From NCEH01 sp040049195 (lineage in GTDB: Bacteria; Pseudomonadota; Alphaproteobacteria; Rhizobiales; Xanthobacteraceae): a stretch of DNA of 64,000 nucleotides. Positions 1-6,787 of the stretch are shown one piece after another. Every line of letters begins with the position of its first letter. The stretch's first letter is position 1. Below the pieces are notes generated by a model, which was not told the origin of the DNA, made no database searches, and was given only the letters and a program-made list of their open reading frames with translations. A program made the translations under genes and the position numbers. The stretch lies in NCBI RefSeq assembly GCF_040049195.1, contig NZ_JBDZDL010000003.1. One strand, 5' to 3'.

Positions 1-590
1 CCGTCGAAGCCGCCGAAGCCGGTGGTGGAGGCGGTCGCGGCGGCGGCGCCGGCCGACATGTCGATGATGGAGATGGAGCCGGCCGGGTCGCCGACGCCGG
101 CGACCGGCTCGCCCTCGTTCGCCACCAGGATCTTGGAGCCGTCGGGCGAGAAGGTCAGCATGTCGGGCAGCACACCCACTTCCACCGTCTTCACCAGGGC
201 GCCGGTGGCGGTGTTGTAGAGCGCGACAAGGCCGTTCGCCATGCCGTCTGCGTTCTGCACCGCGACCGCGAGCGTCGTGCCGTAGACCGCGACAGAATTC
301 ATGCCGCCGTAGCCGGCGAGCGCGCCCACGTTGATCTCGCCGATCTTGGTCATGGCAGCTGAGCTGGAGATGGAGACGATCTCCACCTTGTCCGTGACGT
401 TGTTCATCACGAACATGTTCTTGGTCAGCTTGTCATAGGCGAACACCTCGCCGGACTCGGTGCCGGACCCGGTCTGGTAGGCCCCGAGGCGCGTCAGCGT
501 CAGCGCATCGCTGCCGGTGGGGGTGGTGAGCGAGCCCGCGAGCGAGTTCGCCATGTCCTGAATCTGGATGCCGCTTACCGTTCCAGCCAT
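1..590 (-). CDS. Choice-of-anchor I family protein, N-terminal part (partial)
   Basis: The reading frame starts at an ATG (588-590) preceded by AGGGG on the minus strand and runs off the left edge. The visible ~196 residues resemble the start of choice-of-anchor I / beta-propeller proteins: a segment reading LTLTRLGAYQTG, then AYDKLTKNMFVMN, VNSVAV-like repeats, and the signature LPDMLTFSPDGSKILVANEGEP near residue 155. There is no N-terminal signal peptide. The first 25 residues are polar and lack a hydrophobic core. Members of this family in alphaproteobacteria are often large and exported by type I secretion through C-terminal repeats. That part lies outside the window, so export is inference. 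The enzymatic role, if any, cannot be judged. Confidence 0.75.
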   Translation of the reverse strand, partial: MAGTVSGIQIQDMANSLAGSLTTPTGSDALTLTRLGAYQTGSGTESGEVFAYDKLTKNMFVMNNVTDKVEIVSISSSAAMTKIGEINVGALAGYGGMNSVAVYGTTLAVAVQNADGMANGLVALYNTATGALVKTVEVGVLPDMLTFSPDGSKILVANEGEPVAGVGDPAGSISIIDMSAGAAAATASTTGFGGFD

Positions 591-1016
591 GGTAGCCCCT
601 AATAGTTAGCCAGCTTGAAATGCTTCAGGTGGCAAAGTGACGTAAGTGCCGAATAACCCGGCGCTCCGTATATCAGGCGGCATTTGATCGATTTGTGACG
701 TTTCAATGATTTAGATTTCTCTATATTTCCTGTGAAATAGCCTAAGCCGGCTCAAAATTCGTTTTATCTGCGCGCATTCCGCGACGTATTCCGCAGAGAT
801 TCGCGTACAGTGACTTGATCTGGCTTTGCGAATGAATGTTCATACCATCGCTTCACCTTGCGCATTTTTTATGCCTTTGGGGCATCCCCAACGTCCGGTG
901 CGGCCGCGTAAAAAATTGGCGGGCGGTGCGCGGCGCGCGCCTCTTGAATGCCGCGCCGTTCCGGTGTCGGCTCTGCGCGAAGGCGAAACGGATTCGGCGC
1001 GCGGGGAGAGCTTGGG
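591..1016. other. Intergenic region, AT-rich, between divergent genes
   Basis: This stretch separates the divergent choice-of-anchor I gene and the alpha/beta hydrolase. Bases about 640-870 are clearly richer in A and T than the rest of the window, which fits a promoter region for one or both genes. A CATTTTTTATG element at about 863-873 resembles similar elements upstream of hss and yejA. No convincing ORF or RNA gene is visible. Confidence 0.5.
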
Positions 1017-1868
1017 ATGGACATCGCGATTGAAGCGCCCGATTGGCGCGCCCTCGACCAGGAGGCCCGCGATCGCGCCTTCAACAATTCGGCGGCGGTG
1101 GCCGAAAGCGCCGAGATCCTGCGCGGCTGGGGCGAGCGCTCGGCCGCCCTGCGCGCGCAATGCGGCCTCACGCTCGACCTGCCCTATGGCCCGGGCCCGC
1201 GCAACCGCATCGATTTTCTCAAGGCGGGCGAGAATGCCCCCACCCTGGTGTTCATCCACGGCGGCTATTGGCAGATGCGGGCGAAGGAGGATTTCACCTT
1301 CTGCGCCGCCGGGCCGCTCGCCCACGGCATCAATGTGGCGCTGATGGGCTATACGCTGGCGCCCGACGCCACCATCGACGAGATCAGCCAGGAAATCCGC
1401 ACCGGCCTGCGCCATCTCACGCGCGAATTGCCGGCGCTCGGCGGCGATGTGGACCGGGTGTTCCTCTCCGGCTGGTCGGCCGGCGGGCATCTGGCGGTGA
1501 TGAACCTCGACCACCCCCTCATCAAGGGCGGCCTCGCGATCTCCGGCGTGTTCGATCTGGAGCCCATGCGCCACATCTATATCAACGCCAAGCTCGGGCT
1601 CGACGAAGCGGCGGCGGCGCGCAATTCGCCCACCCTCCTGCCGGGGCGCGGCGATGTTCCCCTGATCCTCGTGGCCGGCAGCGCCGAACTGCCCCTCATG
1701 CGCAAGCAGACCGCCGATTTCGCCGCCCATCGCGCGGCGCAGCACCTGCCGCTGCACTATGAGGAAATCCCCGACACCAACCACTTCACCATATTGGAGA
1801 CCATGGCCGATCCCTCGGGCCGCATCGCCCAGCTCATCACCGCTTTGGTGAAGGGTGTCGCGCTCTGA
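1017..1868 (+). CDS. Alpha/beta hydrolase, kynurenine-formamidase-like
   Basis: A 283-residue single-domain hydrolase. The oxyanion-hole motif HGGYWQ lies at residues 81-86, the nucleophile elbow GWSAGGH has Ser154, and a C-terminal TNHF supplies His256 of the catalytic triad. HGGYW plus GxSAGGH is the pattern of the AFMID/arylformamidase and related carboxylesterase group, so kynurenine formamidase activity is possible. No other tryptophan-degradation gene is nearby, so the substrate stays open. The ATG at 1017 is chosen because a GGGGAGAG ribosome site lies just upstream. A frame extending to 948 has no such site and a poor N-terminus. The next gene (YjbQ) starts 10 bases after the stop, suggesting co-transcription. 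Confidence 0.85.
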   Translation: MDIAIEAPDWRALDQEARDRAFNNSAAVAESAEILRGWGERSAALRAQCGLTLDLPYGPGPRNRIDFLKAGENAPTLVFIHGGYWQMRAKEDFTFCAAGPLAHGINVALMGYTLAPDATIDEISQEIRTGLRHLTRELPALGGDVDRVFLSGWSAGGHLAVMNLDHPLIKGGLAISGVFDLEPMRHIYINAKLGLDEAAAARNSPTLLPGRGDVPLILVAGSAELPLMRKQTADFAAHRAAQHLPLHYEEIPDTNHFTILETMADPSGRIAQLITALVKGVAL

Positions 1869-1878
1869 GGAGGCCGGC

Positions 1879-2346
1879 ATGAGCCAGTTCCGCCGCGCCC
1901 GCGCGCGCGTCACCGCCCTCGATATCTGCGCCCAGGCGCGGCTGGAGGTGGAGACGCGCGGCGAGGGCTTCACCGATCTCACCCGCGAGGCGCGCGCCTT
2001 CCTCGCCGAGGTGGGCGCGCGGGACGGCATGCTGCATTTGTTCTGCCGCCACACCTCCGCCTCGCTGACGATCCAGGAAAATGCCGATCCCGACGTGCGG
2101 GTGGATCTCCTCACCGCCCTGCGGCGCCTCGCCCCGGCGGACCATTCCTGGGTGCACGATCTGGAAGGGCCGGACGACATGCCCGCCCACATCCGCACGG
2201 CGCTCACCGCCAGCGACCTGTCGATTCCGGTGGCCGACGGCGCGCCGTTGCTCGGCACCTGGCAGGCGATCTATCTCATCGAGCACCGCTCCCGCCCGCA
2301 TGTGCGCGAGGTGGTGCTGAGTTTCTGCGGCGAGTCGGGGCGATAG
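1879..2346 (+). CDS. YjbQ / UPF0047 family protein
   Basis: A 155-residue protein of the secondary thiamine-phosphate synthase enzyme (YjbQ/UPF0047) family, close to the usual length of about 140. Recognisable signatures are FCRHTSASLTIQENADPDV at about residues 56-74, HSWVHDLEGPDDMPAHI in the middle, and GTWQAIYLIEHR near the end. These hold the conserved His, Asn and Glu residues lining the presumed metal-containing pocket. The family has weak thiamine-phosphate synthase activity in vitro, and its true role is unsettled. The ATG at 1879 follows GAGGAGG and is preferred to an in-frame GTG/ATG at 1855 that would overlap the upstream hydrolase. Confidence 0.9.
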   Translation: MSQFRRARARVTALDICAQARLEVETRGEGFTDLTREARAFLAEVGARDGMLHLFCRHTSASLTIQENADPDVRVDLLTALRRLAPADHSWVHDLEGPDDMPAHIRTALTASDLSIPVADGAPLLGTWQAIYLIEHRSRPHVREVVLSFCGESGR

Positions 2347-2788
2347 GACGCCTCCCGCACCGCCGGATAGGCGTCGTAGAGGCCGCACGAGGCCACGGGA
2401 CCATCCGCCCGACGCACCGATCAATTCTGCGAGATTGTCAGCACACTGAGCCCTGGTATCCCCGTGCGCACACCACACGGAGCGGCCGCGGCGGTTTCCG
2501 TCATTGCAACACTTCCATGGCCGCGCGGCGCGCAAGCGCCCGCGACGCCGCGCACGCATTCGACGCCGGCGCGCGGGACGCCGAGGGCAGGAGCGGCTGG
2601 CCTGCGCGGAAATCCTTGTAGAAGATGGCCCTGCCGTCCTTCGTGGTGATCGCGCTCATGGTCCTGTCCTCGGTTGGAAGCGATTGGCGTCCGGCGCCTG
2701 CAAGATCGTTTTTTCCGGTGGCAAGCCGCGAGCGCCGGCCTGCCACCGGGATGGTCGTTAGCGACATTTATCGGGCAAAAACCGACCC
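2347..2788. other. Intergenic region holding a gene remnant
   Basis: 442 bases between YjbQ and the GlxA-type regulator. Apart from the chloroperoxidase-like remnant (2501-2659, minus strand) I see no intact gene. The segment 2660-2788 presumably holds the regulator's promoter. An intact ribosome site is retained in front of the remnant. Confidence 0.45.
2501..2659 (-). pseudogene. 5' remnant of a chloroperoxidase-like alpha/beta hydrolase gene
   Basis: From the ATG at 2657-2659, preceded by GAGGACAGGA, the frame begins MSAITTKDGRAIFYKDF and then RAGQPLL. This matches the very start of non-haem chloroperoxidase-type alpha/beta hydrolases (typically MSTITTKDGTQIYYKDWG-GQPVVFSHG). After about 24 residues the similarity ends and the frame reads into low-complexity Ala/Arg/Ser sequence and a stop at 2501. 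No HG oxyanion motif, GxSxG elbow or catalytic His follows in any frame up to the YjbQ stop at 2346. It therefore looks like the leftover start of a deleted gene. It lies divergent from the GlxA-type regulator, a common arrangement for intact copies. Confidence 0.6.
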
Positions 2789-3775
2789 ATGATTCCTGCC
2801 GAACTGACGCCATTCGAAATCGCCCTCCTCCTCTATCCCGGCATTCAGATCGCGGCCCTCCATGGCCTCACGGATCTGTTTGCGCTGGCCAACAGAGAAG
2901 CCGCGGCCCGCTCGACCGGCGCGCCGCGCCTGCGCGTCGCCCATTGGGCAAGGCTGGACGATGGAAGCTTCGCGCGCGGCTTCGATACCGATCCCGGCCG
3001 CGGCGGCACGCCGCGGGTGGTGATCCTGCCGCCCACTCTGAACGAACCGGTGGACCGGAAGGTCGCGGCACCCTATGCGCCGTGGCTGAAGGCGCAGCAC
3101 GCGGCCGGAGCAACCCTCGGCTCGGTGTGCGCCGGTGCGTTCGTGCTCGCCGAGAGCGGGGTGCTCGCGGGCCGCACCGCAACCACCCACTGGGCCTATG
3201 CGGAAGCCCTCGCCACGCGCTTTCCGGAGGTGCAGGTCGACCCCGACAAGCTGGTCATCGACGACGGGGACATCATCACCGCCGGCGGCTACATGGCGTG
3301 GACCGACTTGGGGCTGAAGCTGGTGGAGCGCGTGCTCGGGCCGAGCGTGATGATGGCGACCGCACGCTTCATGCTGGTGGATCCGCCGGGACGCGAGCAG
3401 CGCTTCTACAGCCCGTTCGCGCCGCCTTTGCGCCATGGCGACAAGGCGGTGCTGAAGGTGCAGCATTGGCTGCGGGACCAGCACGCGAAAGACGTGCATT
3501 TGCCGGACATGGCGGCCCAGGCGGGGCTGGAGGAGCGCACGTTTTTGCGCCGGTTCCGCAAGGCCACGGGCATGAAGCCGATCGAATATTGCCAGTATGT
3601 GCGGGTGGGCAAGGCCCGCGAGATGCTGGAGCATTCCCCAAGCACGGTGGAGCAGATCGCCCGTGAGGTGGGCTATGAGGACGCCGGCGCATTCCGCCGC
3701 GTGTTCGCCAAGGTGACCGGCCTCTCGCCGGGGGATTATCGCCGCCGCTTCGCGCCCGGCCTCGCCGAGGCGTGA
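2789..3775 (+). CDS. GlxA/FtrA family transcriptional regulator (DJ-1/PfpI + AraC HTH)
   Basis: A 328-residue two-domain regulator. Residues about 1-195 form a DJ-1/PfpI-like amidotransferase fold with GSVCAGAFVLAESGVL (Cys near residue 113) and a THW motif. The Cys sits in the nucleophile-elbow position but usually serves sensing rather than catalysis in this family. Residues about 220-320 are an AraC-type double helix-turn-helix (MAAQAGLEERTFLRRFRKATG, then the second helix pair ending AFRRVFAKVTGLSPGDYRRRF). It probably responds to a small ligand and activates neighbouring genes. Its likely divergent target, a chloroperoxidase-like hydrolase gene, survives only as a remnant here, so its present regulon is unclear. 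Confidence 0.9.
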   Translation: MIPAELTPFEIALLLYPGIQIAALHGLTDLFALANREAAARSTGAPRLRVAHWARLDDGSFARGFDTDPGRGGTPRVVILPPTLNEPVDRKVAAPYAPWLKAQHAAGATLGSVCAGAFVLAESGVLAGRTATTHWAYAEALATRFPEVQVDPDKLVIDDGDIITAGGYMAWTDLGLKLVERVLGPSVMMATARFMLVDPPGREQRFYSPFAPPLRHGDKAVLKVQHWLRDQHAKDVHLPDMAAQAGLEERTFLRRFRKATGMKPIEYCQYVRVGKAREMLEHSPSTVEQIAREVGYEDAGAFRRVFAKVTGLSPGDYRRRFAPGLAEA

Positions 3776-3813
3776 GGCCCCCAGCTCCCCACATCGCAGC
3801 CCGCACAAATGAA

Positions 3814-3841
3814 AATGGCGCGACCGCAAGGCCGCGCCATT
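3814..3841 (-). terminator. Rho-independent terminator downstream of glnII
   Basis: Perfect 9-bp inverted repeat AATGGCGCG (3814-3822) and CGCGCCATT (3833-3841) with a 10-base loop. Read on the minus strand it is followed by TTTCATTT, a U-rich tail, just after the glnII stop codon. It may also stop transcripts from the plus-strand regulator that ends at 3775. Confidence 0.75.
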
Positions 3842-3860
3842 CTCCGTAACACTGGAAAGA

Positions 3861-4901
3861 TCAGGCCGCAGCCGAGACGCTGTCCTTGGTGGGAACCTCG
3901 GAGATGGTCTTCAGGATCTGCGAAGCGATCTGGTAGGGGTCGCCCTGGGAGTTCGGGCGGCGATCCTCAAGATAGCCCTTGTAGTCGTTCTTGATGAACG
4001 AGTGCGGCACGCGGATGGAAGCGCCGCGATCGGCCACGCCATAGCTGAACTTGTTCCACGGCGCGGTCTCGTGCTTGCCGGTCAGGCGCATGTGGTTGTC
4101 CGGACCGTACACGGCGATGTGGTCTTCAAGGTTCTTGTCGAAGGCCGCCATGAGGGCTTCGAAATAGTCCTTGCCGCCGACTTCCCGCATGTACTTGGTC
4201 GAGAAATTGGCGTGCATGCCCGAGCCGTTCCAGTCGGTGTCGCCGAGCGGCTTGCAGTGGAACTCGATGTCCACGCCGTACTTCTCGGTCAAACGGAGCA
4301 GCAGGTAGCGCGCCATCCACACTTCGTCGGCAGCCCGCTTGGAGCCCTTCCCGAAGATCTGGAATTCCCACTGGCCCTTCGCGACTTCCGCGTTGATGCC
4401 TTCGTGGTTGATGCCGGCTTCGAGGCAGAGCTCGAGGTGCTCCTCGACGATCTCGCGGGCCACGTCGCCGACATTCTTGAAGCCGACGCCGGTGTAATAG
4501 GGGCCCTGCGGGGCCGGATAGCCATGCTCGGGGAAGCCGAGCGGACGGCCGTCCTTGTAGAAGAAGTATTCCTGCTCGAAGCCGAACCAGGCGCCTTCGT
4601 CATCCAGGATGGTGGCGCGGGCGTTGGTGGCGTGCGGGGTGACGCCGTCCGGCATCATCACTTCGCACATCACAAGGGCGCCGTTCTTGCGCGCGGGGTC
4701 GGGGTAGACCGCGACCGGCTTCAGCACGCAATCCGAGCTGCGGCCTTCGGCCTGATTGGTGGACGAGCCGTCGAAGCCCCAGAGCGGAAGCTCATCGAGG
4801 GTGGGAAAATGGTCAAATTCCTTGATCTGCGTCTTCCCACGCAGATTGGGGACGGGTGTGTACCCGTCCAGCCATATGTACTCGAGTTTGTACTTTGTCA
4901 T
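3861..4901 (-). CDS. glnII: Glutamine synthetase II (GSII, eukaryotic type)
   Basis: A 346-residue glutamine synthetase making glutamine from glutamate, ammonia and ATP in the cytoplasm. Its length and sequence fit the short octa- or decameric GSII class found in rhizobia and a few actinobacteria, not the ~470-residue GSI. Visible motifs are LPLWGFDGSSTNQAEG near residue 40, WFGFEQEYFF near 105, NHEGINAEVAKGQWEFQIF (glutamate/ATP site), GSGMHANFSTKYMRE and RGASIRVPHSF (the NRxASIRIP-like loop). There is no adenylylation-type Tyr loop, as expected for GSII. It is divergent from a GstI-like gene and preceded by a sigma-54 promoter candidate and leader hairpins, consistent with nitrogen control by NtrC plus translational control. 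Confidence 0.97.
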   Translation of the reverse strand: MTKYKLEYIWLDGYTPVPNLRGKTQIKEFDHFPTLDELPLWGFDGSSTNQAEGRSSDCVLKPVAVYPDPARKNGALVMCEVMMPDGVTPHATNARATILDDEGAWFGFEQEYFFYKDGRPLGFPEHGYPAPQGPYYTGVGFKNVGDVAREIVEEHLELCLEAGINHEGINAEVAKGQWEFQIFGKGSKRAADEVWMARYLLLRLTEKYGVDIEFHCKPLGDTDWNGSGMHANFSTKYMREVGGKDYFEALMAAFDKNLEDHIAVYGPDNHMRLTGKHETAPWNKFSYGVADRGASIRVPHSFIKNDYKGYLEDRRPNSQGDPYQIASQILKTISEVPTKDSVSAAA

Positions 4902-4902
4902 T

Positions 4903-4915
4903 ACGAGCCTCTCGT
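4903..4915 (-). promoter_or_regulatory. Hairpin around the glnII Shine-Dalgarno
   Basis: In the glnII messenger the bases just before the AUG read ACGAG-AGG-CUCGU-A. This is a 5-bp stem with a 3-base loop in which the GAGAGG ribosome site is split between stem and loop. The stem ends one base before the start codon, so folding would hide the ribosome site. That fits a translationally regulated glnII message. Confidence 0.5.
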
Positions 4916-4952
4916 GAGCTGATGACGCGACGTTTGACCGTGTTCGGCTGCG

Positions 4953-4971
4953 CGACCCCGAAAAGGGGTCG
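4953..4971 (-). promoter_or_regulatory. Leader hairpin in the glnII 5' untranslated region
   Basis: Inverted repeat CGACCCC (4953-4959) and GGGGTCG (4965-4971) with a 5-base A-rich loop on the plus strand. It lies within the approximately 100-base leader expected from the sigma-54 promoter at 5014-5033. It is a possible target for a translational regulator such as the GstI-like protein, but the sequence alone does not show this. Confidence 0.4.
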
Positions 4972-5013
4972 GCAGCGAATGGCGTGCTCGGCCGCCAACT
5001 GGCTGACCCTTCC

Positions 5014-5033
5014 TAAGCATTTCCTATGCCAAC
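5014..5033 (-). promoter_or_regulatory. Sigma-54 promoter candidate for glnII
   Basis: On the minus strand the sequence reads TTGGCATAGGAAATGCTTA. This has the invariant GG-N10-GC spacing and close agreement with the consensus TGGCACG-N4-TTGCW (TGGCA and TGCT match). The start point would lie near 5005, giving a leader of about 104 bases before glnII. Sigma-54/NtrC control of glnII is established in rhizobia. I could not find a clear NtrC site upstream. Confidence 0.7.
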
Positions 5034-5391
5034 TCCGGCGACTGGCTGGACCGGACATATCCGGCCGAAAAACCCACCCCAGCCCCGACCCGTCCCAGGC
5101 CCGCACAAGATAGGCGGCTCAGCATGAGGCTGAATGGCGTGCCCAGGAAATGAACAGGCTCCATTTGACAGCAACCCCGTCAGCAGCCGCAGGGTGCGGC
5201 TGGAACTTCATGCGTAACCGCACGTTCCATCTTTGTGGAATGCTAGCCGAAGATGCAAAAACCGAAGTGCTGATAATGTAGTCAAACGGTGATTTTAAAA
5301 GAGGCAGCTTGTATAAAACGCGGGCAGACCATGCTATGCTCACCCAACGTCTGATGCGTTATCGCACAGCACAAACCGAGAGAGAGATAGA

Positions 5392-5589
5392 ATGGCTACG
5401 AGTCAGTATCAGGGATCTGCAAAGATTTACGCCTTCCCCGCCGGCGGGCGCGCGGGTGTTTCCGGCCGGCAGACCCCCGCGAAGCCGGCGAACGACCTTG
5501 CTGCGATGCAGATCGCGACCATGAATTTTGGCAGCAGCTGGTACCACGAGGCTGCAATTCAGGACGCGGAGACGCCGCGCAAGCGCTGA
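5392..5589 (+). CDS. gstI: DUF2735 / GstI-like small protein (glutamine synthetase translational inhibitor)
   Basis: A 65-residue basic protein, MATSQYQGSAKIYAFPAGGRAG at the start and FGSSWYHEAAIQ-AE near the end. These are the hallmarks of the DUF2735 family of Hyphomicrobiales. The start is supported by GAGAGAGATAG just upstream, and a strong terminator follows. In Rhizobium leguminosarum the gene divergent from glnII, gstI, encodes a peptide of about 63 residues that blocks translation of glnII mRNA and is expressed when nitrogen is ample. Position, size and orientation here match. Calling it GstI is inference from synteny and family resemblance, and no catalytic motif is present. Confidence 0.75.
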   Translation: MATSQYQGSAKIYAFPAGGRAGVSGRQTPAKPANDLAAMQIATMNFGSSWYHEAAIQDAETPRKR

Positions 5590-5650
5590 ATTCAAGACGT
5601 CCACGCAACCGATGCAACGTTCGTCTTCAAAACACTTTCACATGATCTAA

Positions 5651-5681
5651 GGGCCGGCCCGCATATGCGCCGGCCCTTTTT
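5651..5681 (+). terminator. Rho-independent terminator downstream of gstI
   Basis: GGGCCGGC (5651-5658) pairs with GCCGGCCC (5669-5676) around a loop containing the palindrome GCATATGC. A run of five T (5677-5681) follows. It is one of the clearest terminators in the window and ends the short gstI transcript. Confidence 0.85.
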
Positions 5682-6050
5682 ATTTGCAGACCCCCGCCCG
5701 CGTCACCTTGCCTCGCCACAAAACCCTTCTCCCGCTTGGCCCCGCCACGCACCGTGCCGCAAAATGCGTTCCCGAACCCAAAAATGCTTAATTTTTACGC
5801 ATTGCTGCCTTTTGAATAGGCATCGTACGGCGGCCGGCTGTTTGACGTGTGGTCCGCGGCGATTGCACCGTGTTTTGACCTGCCCGCTTGACTCCGCCCC
5901 GTGCCCTATGCCCTCAAGGCACGGGTGGGTAAGCCGGCTTGCAACGCGCGCCGACGGGTCGGATCATTCGCTTGTTTCCGATTCGGGCGCGGGCCTCAAG
6001 CAAAGGCCGGTGGGCAAGCAAAAGCCGGTGCGACCGGGGGGAGAAGCCAT
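5682..6050. other. Intergenic region upstream of the response regulator
   Basis: About 370 bases between the gstI terminator and the response-regulator start. An open frame continues back to 5901 but its composition and lack of similarity argue against translation. Bases 5760-5890 include AT-rich patches that could hold the promoter. No RNA gene or operator is recognisable. Confidence 0.4.
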
Positions 6051-6719
6051 TTGGGAGACGCCAACGCCTTCCGGCTCGTCATCGCCGACGACCATCCGAT
6101 GTTTCGCGGCGCGCTGCGCGAAGCGCTGACCGCGCTCTATCCGCAGAGCGAGATCGCGGAGGTCGGCACGTTCGACGATCTCCACGCTCTGCTCGAGAAG
6201 GAAGCGGATTTCGACCTGATCCTGCTCGATCTCACCATGCCCGGCGCGCGCGGCTTTTCCGGCCTCATCTATCTGCGCGCCCAATATGCCGGCGTGCCGG
6301 TGGTGGTGGTCTCCGGCAATGAGGAAGCGCCGATCATCCGCCGCTGCCTCGATCTCGGCGCCTCCGGCTTCATTCCCAAGACGCTCGGCGTCACCGCCAT
6401 GCGCGACGCGGTGGCCACCGTGCTCGCCGGCGGAAGCTGGGCACCGCCGGACATCAACCTCTCCGGCCGCGGCGACAGCGAATCCGACGCCATCCTCGCC
6501 CGCCTCTCCACCTTGACGCCGCAGCAGGTGCGCGTGCTCATGATGCTGTCCGAGGGGCGGCTCAACAAGCAGATCGCCTATGAATTGTCGGTTTCCGAGG
6601 CGACCGTGAAGGCCCATGTCTCGGCCATCCTCCAGAAGCTCGGGGTGGAAAGCCGCACCCAGGCCGTCATCGCCGTCTCCAAGGTGGAATCCGGCCTGTG
6701 GAGCCACGGGCAGGCCTGA
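6051..6719 (+). CDS. LuxR/NarL-family response regulator
   Basis: A 222-residue two-component regulator. The receiver domain (about 7-125) has the acidic pair in VIADDHPMFR, phosphoacceptor Asp60 in DLILLDLTMPG, the conserved SGN switch residue and Lys110 in GFIPK. The C-terminal LuxR helix-turn-helix (about 150-215) reads LTPQQVRVLMMLSEGRLNKQIA, then SEATVKAHVSAILQKLGV. The start is a TTG at 6051, seven bases after GGGGAGAAG. An upstream ATG at 5901 would add 50 residues with no family match. No histidine kinase is adjacent, so this looks like an orphan regulator and its targets are unknown. Confidence 0.85.
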   Translation: MGDANAFRLVIADDHPMFRGALREALTALYPQSEIAEVGTFDDLHALLEKEADFDLILLDLTMPGARGFSGLIYLRAQYAGVPVVVVSGNEEAPIIRRCLDLGASGFIPKTLGVTAMRDAVATVLAGGSWAPPDINLSGRGDSESDAILARLSTLTPQQVRVLMMLSEGRLNKQIAYELSVSEATVKAHVSAILQKLGVESRTQAVIAVSKVESGLWSHGQA

Positions 6720-6787
6720 GCCCTTTTTCGAGACCGCGCCCCGGGCCGCATGGTGGCGGCCCGGATGTCCCACGCTGGAGACCCTTC

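Larger units (their letters stand above)
4902..5391. other. Divergent glnII/gstI control region
   Basis: 490 bases between glnII (minus) and the gstI-like gene (plus), with no further ORF of note. It holds the glnII leader, its sigma-54 promoter, and an AT-rich part (about 5200-5390) that should carry the gstI promoter. A partial dyad TTCCA-N6-TGGAA at 5225-5240 sits between the two transcription units and could be a regulator site. Confidence 0.5.

Noticed and set aside
660..720. TTGATCGATTTG considered as an FNR-type box
   Set aside because: The second half-site ATCAA is absent.
826..1344. Possible extra genes overlapping the alpha/beta hydrolase start
   Set aside because: The frames have no family match, and the hydrolase start at 1017 has its own ribosome site.
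5050..5250. Search for an NtrC enhancer upstream of glnII
   Set aside because: No pair of GCAC/GTGC half-sites with proper spacing was found, only the partial dyad TTCCA-N6-TGGAA, which does not fit NtrC.
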